Assembly: GCA_963802915.1 (NCBI GenBank)
Contig: CAWDKQ010000025.1
Location: forward strand, 1-64,000
DNA length: 64,000 bases
Reading direction: 5' to 3'
DNA from: JAICMB01 sp963802915
GTDB taxonomy: Bacteria; Acidobacteriota; Terriglobia; Bryobacterales; Bryobacteraceae
A program made the translations under genes and the position numbers. A model generated the notes under the pieces. It worked only from the letters and a program-made list of their open reading frames with translations, was not told the DNA's origin and did not search any database. Positions 9,314-19,071 of the stretch are shown here, one piece after another; position 1 is the first letter of the stretch, and every line of letters starts with the position of its first letter.

Positions 9314-10594
9314 TTATGAGAATCGGGTGCGTTTCCAAAGCATCCACCCGCTCACCACCAGACACGCCAGCGTAGCCGCCAGCAGAACAGCCATCCATCC
9401 AAGGTTCATCGCGATGGCCGGTCGCTCCGCTCCCACTGCGAGCCACACAAAAATAGCCACGGCGCAGGCGAGCACCACCAGCTCCCACCACTGCCGCCGA
9501 GGTCTGTCGTCCGCGAGCGGATCGTCACCCCGCAGCGCTGCGGCCACTCGATCAGGCTTCAGACCGTAGCGATCGCACTCGCGATCCATCGCCAGCTTCC
9601 ACGAATCCTGCTCCGACTCCGGCGCTTCCGCAAAACTAATCGCAGTTGCGCCCAATATCATGATCAGCGATCCGACCACAACCAGAATCTCCGTGGTAGT
9701 TCCGCGTCCGCTCAGTTCGCCGAACACAAGGATGCCCCAAGCCAGACCCCACAGCTGGTTCGTATTCGACAGTGGAATACCCCGTCCGATACCGATATAC
9801 TTCGCCGCATACTGCTGGAAAAGATCGCCGATCACCCAGCAAAATCCGCCGAGAAACAGCCAGAACAGTGACGGGCGCGCCCGCCCGAGATCCGTCATTA
9901 CGTGATGGAAACCGCCATCGAAAACAATCGCCAGAGCCGACACCGTACCCAATTCTCCAAACGTGAAGATCGTGACGAATGACAGCGGATTCATGCCGCT
10001 GATGTACGCTTTGCGGTACGGGATGTACATCGTGCCCCACAGCATCCCTGCGCCGAGCGCGGCCAGAATGCCCAGCGTAGCCGCGCCATGTGTCTCGCTG
10101 GAGGAGCTCCGCGATGTCGAATAAGCAATCACACAAGCACCTACAACGATGGCCGCTGCCCCACCCAATACCTTCGTCCACGCGTTCGCTCCGGCGTCCC
10201 GCAGCTCGCGAAACAGCAGCCAGCCCCAAAACAATCCCACCAGGCTATTCGTGTTCCACAGCGGAAAGGCGATCGAAATTCCGACATTTTTAATCGCAAA
10301 CACCGTCAGCGTATTCGCCACGGCCCACAACATGCCCGCCAAAATTGCCCACGTAATCAAGTGCGGTTTTTCACGAAGATCGTCGAAAATGTAGCCAGTG
10401 CCCTTCAGCATCATCGGCACTGTCCAACGTGCCACGAAAACACCCGCGACCATCCCGAGCGAGATGAGGAATGGCGAGAAGCCCATCGTGACCAGCTTTG
10501 TGGGAGCTTCAGCCGCTCCCAGCCAGGCGCCGGCAGCGAGTCCGCAAACTACTCCGATCCGATGCAGAGAATGCGTGGGCGGCTTGGCAATCAT
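9314..10594 (-). CDS. GRP-family (glucose/ribose porter, DMT superfamily) sugar transporter
   Basis: 426 residues with about ten hydrophobic segments in the drug/metabolite-transporter pattern. Family-like segments are TWAILAGMLWAVANTLTVFA, FPLWNTNSLVGLFWGW, GMLWGTMYIPYRKA and PLSNTNQLWGLAWGILVFGE. The cytoplasmic-looking stretch around residues 325-375 is followed by two extra helices (VVLACAVAIFVWLAV and AVLLAATLACLVV), so it is longer than the usual roughly 300 residues. The ATG overlaps the stop of a 39-residue membrane protein (ATGA). It is adjacent to iol genes, so inositol or another polyol or sugar is a guess for the substrate. Confidence 0.75.
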   Translation of the reverse strand: MIAKPPTHSLHRIGVVCGLAAGAWLGAAEAPTKLVTMGFSPFLISLGMVAGVFVARWTVPMMLKGTGYIFDDLREKPHLITWAILAGMLWAVANTLTVFAIKNVGISIAFPLWNTNSLVGLFWGWLLFRELRDAGANAWTKVLGGAAAIVVGACVIAYSTSRSSSSETHGAATLGILAALGAGMLWGTMYIPYRKAYISGMNPLSFVTIFTFGELGTVSALAIVFDGGFHHVMTDLGRARPSLFWLFLGGFCWVIGDLFQQYAAKYIGIGRGIPLSNTNQLWGLAWGILVFGELSGRGTTTEILVVVGSLIMILGATAISFAEAPESEQDSWKLAMDRECDRYGLKPDRVAAALRGDDPLADDRPRRQWWELVVLACAVAIFVWLAVGAERPAIAMNLGWMAVLLAATLACLVVSGWMLWKRTRFS

Positions 10595-10710
10595 CGCACG
10601 GCAATCAGAATACTAATACCCAGAATGAGGACGGTGATCGGAACCCAGAAATGCGAGTCAGTCAGGACCGCTCGAACGAGTGATTGTTTCAAACACTTAT
10701 CTTCGAGCAT
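10591..10710 (-). CDS. 39-residue single-pass membrane protein coupled to the sugar transporter
   Basis: Starting at the ATG at 10710, the product is polar at first and then has one transmembrane helix (WVPITVLILGISILIAVR) that ends the protein. Its stop TGA overlaps the transporter's ATG as ATGA, so the two are probably translationally coupled. It could be an accessory subunit. No function is known to me. Longer upstream starts in frame exist but are arginine-rich and unlikely. Confidence 0.5.
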   Translation of the reverse strand: MLEDKCLKQSLVRAVLTDSHFWVPITVLILGISILIAVR

Positions 10711-10781
10711 TCCACCCCAGCACCGCAAGCATTTTCCGAGCCGTGACCGAAGGGGGCGGGCGTCCAAAGCTGTTTGCGACC

Positions 10782-10822
10782 ACAGAACCGCGCGTGAGCA
10801 AGCCGGAGAGTGCCGAGGATTG
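10782..10822 (+). repeat. dispersed intergenic repeat, partial copy upstream of tyrS
   Basis: It contains GAACCGCGCGTGAGCAAGCC followed by GAGAGTGCCGAGGATT. This parallels GAACCGCG..GTAAGCAAGCGG..GATT in the copies at 4863, 15553 and 39942. It lies about 30 bases before tyrS. Confidence 0.55.
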
Positions 10823-10853
10823 AGCCCGTACAATAGTAATTAACCAACAACTA

Positions 10854-12041
10854 ATGAACCTGGACGCCCAACTCGCATACCTCAAGAAAGGTCTGGCCGA
10901 ACTCATCCGCGAAGAGGACCTTCGCGAGCGCCTCATAGAATCGCAAAAAGCCGGCCGCCCGCTCCGAGTGAAAGTCGGGTTCGACCCCACTGCGCCCGAT
11001 CTTCACCTTGGCCACACCCTGGTCATCCGCAAGATGAAGCACTTCCAGGATCTTGGTCACACTGTGTTCTTCGTCATTGGCGACGGCACCGGCATGATCG
11101 GCGATCCCACCGGCCGCAACGCCATGCGGCCGCCCATCACGCGCGAAGAAATCAATCGCAACGCCGAGACCTACAAAGCGCAGATCTTCAAGCTCCTCGA
11201 TCCCGAGAAGACCCAAGTCCGATTCAACAGCGAGTGGCTCGGCAAACTCGATTTCTTCGAAATGATGAAGCTCTGCGCCAAGTACACCGTCGCCCGCATT
11301 CTCGAACGCGACGATTTCGCCAAGCGCTACAAAGAGGGCATCCCGATCTCGATTCACGAGTTCATGTATCCGTTGTCCCAAGCCTACGATTCCGTCTTCC
11401 TGCATGCCGACGTCGAACTCGGAGGCACGGACCAGAAATTCAATCTGCTGGTGGGACGGGAGATCCAGCGCGACTACGGCCAACCGCCCCAAATCATCGG
11501 CACCACTCCATTACTCGAAGGCACCGACGGCGTGGAAAAGATGTCGAAGTCCAAGGGCAACTACATCGGCGTAACTGAGCCGCCCAAAGACATGTATCGC
11601 AAAGTGATGGGCATCAGTGACGATTTGATGTGGCGCTACTACGAACTGCTCACCGACAAGAGCCTCACCGATATCGCGGCCATGCGCGCCTCGAACGCGC
11701 CCATGGAGCACAAGATGAACCTGGCCCATTTGATCGTGCAGGATTTCCATTCGGCGGAAGAGGCCAACCAGGCCGCCGCCGATTTCGACCGCGAGGTTCG
11801 TCACCACGACGTGCCAACAGATATTCAAACGGTGCCATACCCGAGCGGCCCCGTGAATGTACCCAAGATGTTGCAGGCGGCCGGTTTGGCGCCCTCTCGT
11901 AGCGAAGCGGAACGGCTCGTAAAATCCGGGGCGTTGTCCCTGGATGGTGAGCGTCACGCCACCCTCACTCTCGATCTCGCACCCGGCGCTGTCCGGACTC
12001 TGCGAGTCGGCAAGAAGTGGAAACGCATCCAAGGAACATAG
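10854..12041 (+). CDS. tyrS: tyrosyl-tRNA synthetase
   Basis: 395 residues. A class I synthetase that charges tRNA-Tyr. The HIGH-type motif appears as PDLHLGHTLVIRK (about residues 47-59), the tyrosine pocket region as LGGTDQKFNLLVGR, and the KMSKS loop as VEKMSKSKGNYIG (about residue 227). A C-terminal S4 RNA-binding domain begins near residue 335 (LAPSRSEAERLVKSGALSLDG). Length and the spacing of the motifs fit the TyrZ-like bacterial subgroup. Intact. Confidence 0.95.
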   Translation: MNLDAQLAYLKKGLAELIREEDLRERLIESQKAGRPLRVKVGFDPTAPDLHLGHTLVIRKMKHFQDLGHTVFFVIGDGTGMIGDPTGRNAMRPPITREEINRNAETYKAQIFKLLDPEKTQVRFNSEWLGKLDFFEMMKLCAKYTVARILERDDFAKRYKEGIPISIHEFMYPLSQAYDSVFLHADVELGGTDQKFNLLVGREIQRDYGQPPQIIGTTPLLEGTDGVEKMSKSKGNYIGVTEPPKDMYRKVMGISDDLMWRYYELLTDKSLTDIAAMRASNAPMEHKMNLAHLIVQDFHSAEEANQAAADFDREVRHHDVPTDIQTVPYPSGPVNVPKMLQAAGLAPSRSEAERLVKSGALSLDGERHATLTLDLAPGAVRTLRVGKKWKRIQGT

Positions 12042-12074
12042 GAACTAAAGCTCTCGTCCTTAAAGTGTGCAGCC

Positions 12075-13297
12075 ATGCTTGCACTTCGCGACAACATCGC
12101 TCAGAGTCTCGACGCCCTCCGCGCCCATAAGCTGCGGACTGTCCTGACGCTGATCGGTTTGACTATGGGCGTCGCGACGCTCATCGCCGTCATGACCATC
12201 GTGCAGGGCGCGAACCTCTATGTCGAACAAAAAATCGCCACGCTCGGCAGCGATGTGTTTCAAATTTCGCGCACTCCCTTCACGCTCACGGATTTTGATC
12301 TCATCATAAAATCGCTCCGCTACAAGAACCTCCACATGGACGATATGCGCGCCGTCCATGACGGTTGCCGCGATTGTCTACTGACCGGCGCGTCTGTTTC
12401 CGGCAACGCCCGTCTGCAGTACGGCAACAAGGAATTGAACGATATCAGTTTCATTGGCCACACCGCCAACATGGTCGACATCGACAGCCGGACGATTATT
12501 GAGGGCCGCTATTTCACCGAAACGGAGGACGAGCGTGCTGGGTATGTTTGCCTCATCGGCGCTGACGTTGTCGATCAGTTGCTTCCCGGTTCGAATGCCG
12601 TCGGCCAGATGATCCGTATCGACAACCAGGATTTCACTGTCCTGGGAGCTTTTGACCGCATCGGCTCGGTTCTTGGTCAGAACCAGGACAATTTTGTGAT
12701 CGTCCCCATGAACACTTATCTTCGGATGCGCGGGACGCGATCGAGCATCGTCATCAACGTTAAAGCCGCCGCCGGCGCGTTCGATAATGCGGTAGGATGA
12801 GGCCACGCTCGCGCTGCGCATCAAACGGCACGTGCGCCCCGGGGTGGACGACGATTTCTTCATCGCCACCAAGGACAGCTTCATCTCGCTGTGGAAGAGC
12901 ATCAGCTCGGCTTTCTTTGCCGTATTCATCATGGTCAGTTCGATCTCTGCTGTCGTCGGCGGCATAGTAATCATGAACGTGATGCTGGTCAGCGTCACGG
13001 AGCGCACCAAGGAGATCGGAGTCCGCCGCGCGGTCGGCGCAAGCCAGCAGCGACATCATCCGCCAGTTTCTCGCGGAAAGCGTGGTCCAGTGCCTTGTCG
13101 GCGGCGCTGTTGGAATCATGGGCGGCTTCCTTTGCGCCCTGGCGTTGCGAACCTTCACGTCATTTCCTGCTTCCGTGCAAACCTGGGTCGCATTGCTGGG
13201 CGTGGTGCTGAGCTCGATCATCGGATTGTTCTTCGGCATCTATCCCGCGATGCGCGCTTCGAAGCTCGATCCGGTAGTGGCCTTGAGGTCGGAATGA
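12075..13297 (+). pseudogene. MacB/FtsX-type ABC transporter permease, first of a tandem pair, frameshifted twice
   Basis: The N-terminus has a transmembrane helix (AHKLRTVLTLIGLTMGVATL) and a periplasmic MacB-PCD-like domain (residues about 45-240). Then come the FtsX helices with VVGGIVIMNVMLVSVTERTKEIGVRRAVGAS and the C-terminal FGIYPAMRASKLDPVVALRSE. An apparent extra G near 12795 creates TGA, and an apparent extra base near 13045 shifts the frame again. Removing them restores one continuous protein of about 406 residues. Its stop overlaps the next gene's start (ATGA). No ATP-binding subunit is in the window. Confidence 0.82.
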
Positions 13298-14552
13298 CCA
13301 TCGCCGAGGTCCGCGAGAACATTCTGGTGGCGTCGGACACGATCCGCTCGCACAAAGTGCGATCCGTCCTCACCATTCTCGGCATCGTAATCGGAGTGAC
13401 TTCGGTAATTTCGGTCGCGTCCATCATCATGGCTTAAACAAGTTCGTTCAAGACAAGGTCGATGCATTGGGCTCCCGGACATTCTTCATCACGCGCTTTC
13501 CCGCCGGCCAGGATCCCAGCCGGCTGCCGCATCAAGTACCGCCTTCGAAAATATATCGACTATTCGGATGCCGGCTACCTGCGCGACAACTGTCCCGGAT
13601 ATGGAGGCGGCCACAACCTTCGGCACTCGCGCCTTCTTCTTCGGACAGCAGAACTCCATCAGCTACGGCAGCGCTGCGCGTGGAACGCCTGTTCGTGCGC
13701 GGCGCCGAGCCCGAATACGTGAACGCCATCCCGATGTTCGCTGTCGCGGAGGGCCGCTTCATTTCGCAATACGATGAGGTCCACGCCCGTCCCGTTGTCG
13801 TGATCGGTCTGGATATCGCCGATACCCTGTTCCCCCGCATCGATCCCATTGGGAAACAGGTGCGTCTCAATGGCGGCCTCTACGAAGTGATCGGCGTCTT
13901 CGAGCATGATTCCGGCCTCTTCATCGGCGCCAGCGTGAACCAGTTCGCCATGATTCCTCTGAGCGATTTCCGCAAGAACAATCCCGACATCAAGGAACTC
14001 GCCATCGCCTTTACCGTCGCTCGGGGTGCGAACATCGAGAGCGCCAAGGACGAAGTGCACGATGCCATGCGTCGCCGCCGCCACATCCCTCTCAACGCGT
14101 CCGACGATTTCGAAATCATTTCGCCCGACTTTCTCAGCTCGCTGTGGAATCAGCTCACCGGAGCCCTCGCCATCCTCACCGGCATCATCAGCTCCATTGG
14201 CCTGCTGGTGGGCGGAATCGGAGTCATGAACATCATGCTGATCTCAGTCACCGAGCGCACCGCCGAAATCGGCGTCCGCAAGGCCATCGGCGCGCGCCGC
14301 TCCGACATTCGTGTTCAATTTCTGCTCGAAGCCGTCCTGCTCACTTTCACAGGCGGCATCATCGGAATCACGCTCGGCGCGACCATCGCTTTCGCTGTCC
14401 GCCATCTACTTCCGTCCGTGCCCGCGGAAGTGTCGTACCTTTGGGTAGGGCTTGGTGTTGCGATGTCGGTTGGCGTCGGAATCTTCTTCGGCTACTATCC
14501 CGCCAATCGCGCCGCGAATCTCGACCCCATTGTTTGCCTCCGCTACGAATAA
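13294..14552 (+). pseudogene. MacB/FtsX-type ABC transporter permease, second of the tandem pair, frameshifted
   Basis: Begins MTIAEVRENILVASDTIRSH with a helix containing VRSVLTILGIVIGVTSVISV. The frame breaks near 13432 (TAA in SIIMA), and further changes occur near 13515, 13600 and 13675. The rest is intact: a periplasmic domain (YVNAIPMFAVAEGRFISQYD), then FtsX helices with GGIGVMNIMLISVTERTAEIGVRKAIGA and FGYYPANRAANLDPIVCLRYE. It is paralogous to the preceding gene. Tandem permeases of this type usually serve tripartite efflux or lipoprotein export with a MacB-like ATPase. Confidence 0.8.
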
Positions 14553-14556
14553 CTGA

Positions 14557-15522
14557 ATGCATAGACGACGTCATGAATGGAAGTTGAGAGAGCGAACCAT
14601 CCTGCTCGGCGAACGCACGCTGATCATGGGGATTCTCAACATCACGCCGGATTCCTTTTCCGACGGAGGCCGCTACGATGACCCGGATCGCGCCTTCGCC
14701 CGCGCGGTGGAACTCGAAGACGCCGGCGCCGACATCATCGACATTGGAGCGGAATCCACGAAGCCCGGTTCGGAGCGCATCTCCGAGGCCGAAGAATTAC
14801 GCCGTCTCATTCCCGTTCTGAAGCGCCTCAATGGCAAACTATCGATCCCGATCTCCGTCGATACTTATAAATCGGGCGTGGCGGAAAAGGCATTGGAATT
14901 GGGCGTCGAGATCGTGAACGATCCTTCCGCGCTCACGTTCGATCCACAACTCGCCCGCACGGTGGCCCAGCACGATGCCGGTCTCGTGATCAATCACATG
15001 CGCGGCACGCCGGAAAGCTGGGGCAAACTCCCGCCCATGAAAGACGCCATGAACACTATCGCCGCCGATCTCGACGCCGGCGTTCATCGCGCCGTTCGCT
15101 CCGGCACCGACCGCGCCCGGATTGTCATTGATCCCGGTCTCGGTTTCGGCAAGCGACGTGAGCAAAACTCCGAGATCCTGGCGCAGTTGCCCGCTCTGTC
15201 GCGCTTAGAACTGCCAATCTTAGTTGGTCCCTCGCGCAAGGCTTTCCTCGCCCAGTGGCATAAATCGCCTGAAGAAGCGCCCTTGGAATTGATGACAGCA
15301 GCGGCTATCACTGCGGCCATCCTGGGCGGCGCGCATCTCGTACGAGTTCACGATGTCGCAGGTTTGAAATCGGTCGTCCAACTCGCCGACCAGATTCTCG
15401 GCTACACCGTCCCTGAAAACGGCCCCTCTGGCGAGCAGGAATTCCGCGGACCTAGGCCCACGCCCCCGCGCCGGACCTTCCCTACAGTCCCCCGGACGCC
15501 CCGCCCCCGTACCGACCCCTAA
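14557..15522 (+). CDS. folP: dihydropteroate synthase
   Basis: 321 residues, TIM barrel, joins p-aminobenzoate to the pterin in folate synthesis and is the sulfonamide target. Signature MGILNITPDSFSDGG (about residues 24-38) and ADIIDIGAESTKPG; later DPGLGFGKR and GPSRKAFL. Start ATG 14557, 4 bases after the permease stop. The last 35 residues are a proline- and arginine-rich tail (GPRPTPPRRTF and onward) beyond the usual fold, so the normal stop may have been lost or this may be a lineage-specific extension. Confidence 0.93.
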   Translation: MHRRRHEWKLRERTILLGERTLIMGILNITPDSFSDGGRYDDPDRAFARAVELEDAGADIIDIGAESTKPGSERISEAEELRRLIPVLKRLNGKLSIPISVDTYKSGVAEKALELGVEIVNDPSALTFDPQLARTVAQHDAGLVINHMRGTPESWGKLPPMKDAMNTIAADLDAGVHRAVRSGTDRARIVIDPGLGFGKRREQNSEILAQLPALSRLELPILVGPSRKAFLAQWHKSPEEAPLELMTAAAITAAILGGAHLVRVHDVAGLKSVVQLADQILGYTVPENGPSGEQEFRGPRPTPPRRTFPTVPRTPRPRTDP

Positions 15523-15552
15523 TCGCGCTCCGAATCCGTCTCCCAAGCGTTC

Positions 15553-15610
15553 TCGACTAGGGAACCGCGCGTTGTAAGCAAGCGGAGATTGCCGACGGAT
15601 GATCTCACAA
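15553..15610 (+). repeat. dispersed intergenic repeat, copy downstream of folP
   Basis: It contains CTAGGGAACCGCGCGTTGTA followed by AGCAAGCGGAGATTGCCGACG. This closely matches the second half of the copies at 4863-4950 and 39942-40075. It occupies the gap between the folP stop and the BBP2 gene end. Confidence 0.7.
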
Positions 15611-15628
15611 ACGAGCAAGAAGCGGTCC

Positions 15629-17199
15629 TCAAAAAAAGAGAATCATATCCGCCGCCGCCATCAACTGACTCTTCTTCGTACCGTCGTTATACGCGGGACT
15701 GTCGAAAGCATGCCCGTACGAAATCTCCGGTCGAAACACAAGCGTCGATCCGATCCAATGATTCCACGCCACCAGCGACGCGGAATACGGAGTCTTATAA
15801 CCCGTGCGCTGCCCCTTGAGATCGTCGAAATACTCGGTGCGAAGTATCAATGCATCGTGTTTCGAGAGCTGTCGATTCACATAAACCACACTGGACCACT
15901 CATTGGCAAAGCAGGTCAACTCAGTCGCGTTATTGCACACCGCCCCGTTAGAGTTTGTTATCAGTAGAGATGCCGCCGCCGGATTTAATACGTTGGGAGT
16001 GTCCTTCATGTACTGGTACCAAGTCTCCCATGCAAAGTGCCATTTGGACCGGCCGAACTTGTGATACCAGGTGAAGTAGTACGCCGCAAGATTGTTGTAG
16101 TTGTACTTTGAGTCGTTAATCGAGTTGGCGCAAATGTAAATATTGTCGCCGCCCTCGCTCCACGTATATGCCACACAAGCGTTAGCCGTCGGCTTGGCAT
16201 CAGGCGCCCATGGAGCTGCCTCACACCCGCCCGAAAACCCAACCTGCGTGCTGAAGTGATCCGTCCACTTGATGGTTGCGTTGATGCCCGTCTGTGTATA
16301 GCAATCGTATGTGTAAGTTAGAGAGTGCGTATCAGTATAGTTATTCGGTGCTAACTGCGCTTCGATGTCCGGGAGCGAAATATAGCGCCCGATCCGAACA
16401 TCCATGCCCATACCTACTTTGGGAAAGTAAAGATCCAGGTAAGCCATCACTGGATCATACCCGTACTTCTGCCCGATCGTCCCATTCGACTTCGGATTGT
16501 CAAGAAGCTGTTGGCTGAAGTAACCCATTGCAGTCGTGAACCGGTAATCGAGACCGTACAGGTTCGTGAGCCGGAATCCCCAATCGAAATGATCCGTCTG
16601 AATCGTGTCAGGCGTGCGCTCGATGTACAGTGTCGCCTGATCGAGTTGCCATCCATTGGGGACCTCGGCATACGCCGCTGGAAGGTTTCCATACGGGCGA
16701 TCGTGAGATGTGCTGAGATTCGCTCCCACATCCAGCCATCCATAGACTTGGATATTGTGCTCCTTCCACCAGTCTCCATGAGGACCGGTCTGAAGAGCCG
16801 TTGTCAATGGATAGGACGTGGCATTGTTATAGCCAAGCCACACCGTCCCTCCAATTGGCCAGACTGTGAACGGGAACGGAGGGTTATCGACAACTGGCGG
16901 ATAGCCCCGGTGCGGAGCTTCCGGCGCTTCCGCGCTGACGCTGTGGGAAACCAGTCATCGTGATATGCCTGGATGAATCTCCCGAAGAATCCTTTTGTTG
17001 AGATGGTTTGTTGCGTGGCGGCAGCGGTATCGCCGCCGGACGCCGGCGCATTGGTCGAAGTTGCCGTGGCAGCTTCGTCTGTCGCAGGTTTAACATCCAC
17101 CATTGAGTTATCCGCGTCGCTACCCGTCTGTCCATAAATACAGAAACCTCAAACCAGTAACACTGCCGGACCAAGTCTTGCGAACCGCGATCCGTTCAA
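15629..17199 (-). CDS. BBP2-type outer-membrane beta-barrel protein, frameshifted near the N-terminus
   Basis: The intact part (to about 16930) has beta-barrel character: alternating aromatic and polar strands, IQVYGWLDVGANLSTSHD at the start, FDWGFRLTNLYGLDYRF, and a final ILFF ending in phenylalanine as outer-membrane proteins do. Near 16932 a shift separates it from an upstream frame with an alanine/threonine-rich linker and GFFGRFIQAYHDDWFPTAS. Upstream of MVDV at 17103 that frame continues through GFCIYGQTGSDADNS to a TGA at 17149-17151. Before that lies a hydrophobic run after a TTG at 17199, which looks like a signal peptide cut by a stop. Likely role is a porin. The true start is unresolved. 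Confidence 0.7.
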
Positions 17200-17553
17200 T
17201 TGCTTAAACACAGCACGATTCTCCGCGACTCCCCATAAGGAACGCATGAAGATCGCTCGATCCGGCACGTTACCTTTATGCCGTCCTCACGCGCGGCGAT
17301 GTAAACGTTTTTATGCTGCAGAATGCAAAAGAATGCGTCTTCGTACTCACGCCGCGCTCCCGGTATAAAACCCGGGAACGAGTTGGATGGGTTTTTTTCC
17401 TAAGTGTGTTTGTGCCTCTGCCTGCGATCGTCCTTGCTCTCCGGTTCCTGTTACCCAGTCCGCAAGTCCCAGCAAAAGGAGCACCCCGTGTAGCGCCGAG
17501 TTCCCACGTAAATACGCGCCGAATGCTGCCACAATGGAGTTTCGGACAGCTCC
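17200..17553. other. intergenic region without a recognised gene
   Basis: About 350 bases between the divergent porin and sensor-kinase genes. Short ORFs here lack family resemblance. It should hold the promoters of both flanking genes, but no convincing -35/-10 pair or operator was seen. Confidence 0.5.
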
Positions 17554-19071
17554 ATGAGCGCTACCGATACTTCATTACAAGACCGTCTGGAGTTGAGGGA
17601 ACGCGAAGCCGCGCCTCGCAGGCCTGAACTTAAGCGAAGCTTGCGTTTCGCGCTCACCACGTCGGCTGGCTTGGCCATGGTCGCGCTCCTGACCTACTCC
17701 GCGTATCAGCTCCACCTGAATCTCTCCACTTCGGGCTCCCTCTACCTGCTCGTCGTGGTCGTTGTCTCCATGCTGTCCGGATTCTGGGAAGCCAGCATCG
17801 TTTCCCTGCTGGCAGTCATCTGCCTTGATTATTTCTTCATTCCGCCCCAGTTCACTTTCTATGTGACCGACTCTCAGAACTGGGTCGCCCTCGGTGCATT
17901 CGAAGCCACCGCGCTCATCGTCAGTCGGCTCTCCACGAGAGCTAGAATCCAGGCCAGAACGGAAGCGCGGCACCGCCTCTTGTTGGAAAAGCTGTACGAG
18001 TTTAGCCGCCGCATTCTCCTTCTCGACCGCCAGCAGACGCCTGGTCCTCAAATCGTTTTTTTAATCAAAGACATCTTTCAGGTCGAAGTGGCGATGCTTT
18101 TTGACGCCTCCGAGGCGCGCCTCGACGCAACCGGCTCCTATTCGAAGAGCATGGAGGAGCTGGCCCGCGCCGTCTACCTGAAAGACAGCATTCAACAGAA
18201 CGCCGATGCCGGCATATGGCAGCGCGTCCTGCGGCTCGGATCGAAATCGATCGGCGCCATCGTGCTCTCCGGCGGCGAACTCAACCCGGCCGTCCTCGAT
18301 GCCATCGCCTCGCTCGCCGCGATCGCCCTGGAGCGCGCCCGGTCGCTCGATGCCGAGAGCCGCGCCGAGGCTGCTCGTCAAAGCGAGCAGCTCCGGGCAG
18401 CCGTACTCGACGCACTTGGCCACGCCTTTAAAACTCCCCTGACCGCGATTCGGACCGCTAGTTCGGGACTCCTCGAAACCGGCCAACTCACCGCCAACGA
18501 CGCCGAGATGGTGACCTTGATCGACAAAGAATCGGAGCGCCTGAACCAGCTTGCCTCGCGCCTCCTGCAAACGGCGAAGATTGATGATGTCCACCTCCAC
18601 CTGCATCGCGAATGGATTTCAATATCCGCGCTACTTGAGGACCTGCTCGCGGAATACCGCGAACAACTTCGCGACCACGAAGTGGAGATCTCCATCCAGC
18701 CTCCGGAGCTGATGGCCTACGCCGATCGCCAGACATTGGCAACCGGGATCGGCCAGCTGATTGACAATGCCGCGAAATACTCGAATGAGGGCTCGCCAAT
18801 CGAGGTCTCCGCGCAGGAAAACCTCGATGAAGTCGTTCTCTCCGTCCACAATGAGGGTGCTGCCATCAAGCTCTCGGAGCGCGAGCGCATCTTCGAACGC
18901 TTCTACCGGACCGAAGATTCGAAGCATCGCGCGGCTGGAACAGGACTGGGCTTGTCGATTACCAAGCGGACAGCCGAGGCTCATCGCGGCCGCGTCTGGG
19001 TGGTCAGCGAAGACAACAAGGGCACAACATTCTTTTTCGCCCTTCCGCGGGATACGAGGAAAAAGCCATGA
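17554..19071 (+). CDS. KdpD-like membrane sensor histidine kinase (DUF4118)
   Basis: 505 residues. Three to four closely packed helices (about residues 32-115: LAMVALLTYSAYQLHL, SLYLLVVVVVSMLSGFW, SIVSLLAVICLDYFF) form a DUF4118 module as in KdpD. A GAF-like region (about 145-270) follows. Then comes HisKA with DALGHAFKTPLTAIR (phosphoacceptor His about residue 290) and a HATPase domain with QLIDNAAKYSNEG and GTGLGLSI. It lacks the N-terminal KdpD/USP domains of E. coli KdpD. The stop overlaps the response-regulator ATG (ATGA). No kdpFABC is nearby, so the signal is unknown. Confidence 0.88.
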   Translation: MSATDTSLQDRLELREREAAPRRPELKRSLRFALTTSAGLAMVALLTYSAYQLHLNLSTSGSLYLLVVVVVSMLSGFWEASIVSLLAVICLDYFFIPPQFTFYVTDSQNWVALGAFEATALIVSRLSTRARIQARTEARHRLLLEKLYEFSRRILLLDRQQTPGPQIVFLIKDIFQVEVAMLFDASEARLDATGSYSKSMEELARAVYLKDSIQQNADAGIWQRVLRLGSKSIGAIVLSGGELNPAVLDAIASLAAIALERARSLDAESRAEAARQSEQLRAAVLDALGHAFKTPLTAIRTASSGLLETGQLTANDAEMVTLIDKESERLNQLASRLLQTAKIDDVHLHLHREWISISALLEDLLAEYREQLRDHEVEISIQPPELMAYADRQTLATGIGQLIDNAAKYSNEGSPIEVSAQENLDEVVLSVHNEGAAIKLSERERIFERFYRTEDSKHRAAGTGLGLSITKRTAEAHRGRVWVVSEDNKGTTFFFALPRDTRKKP

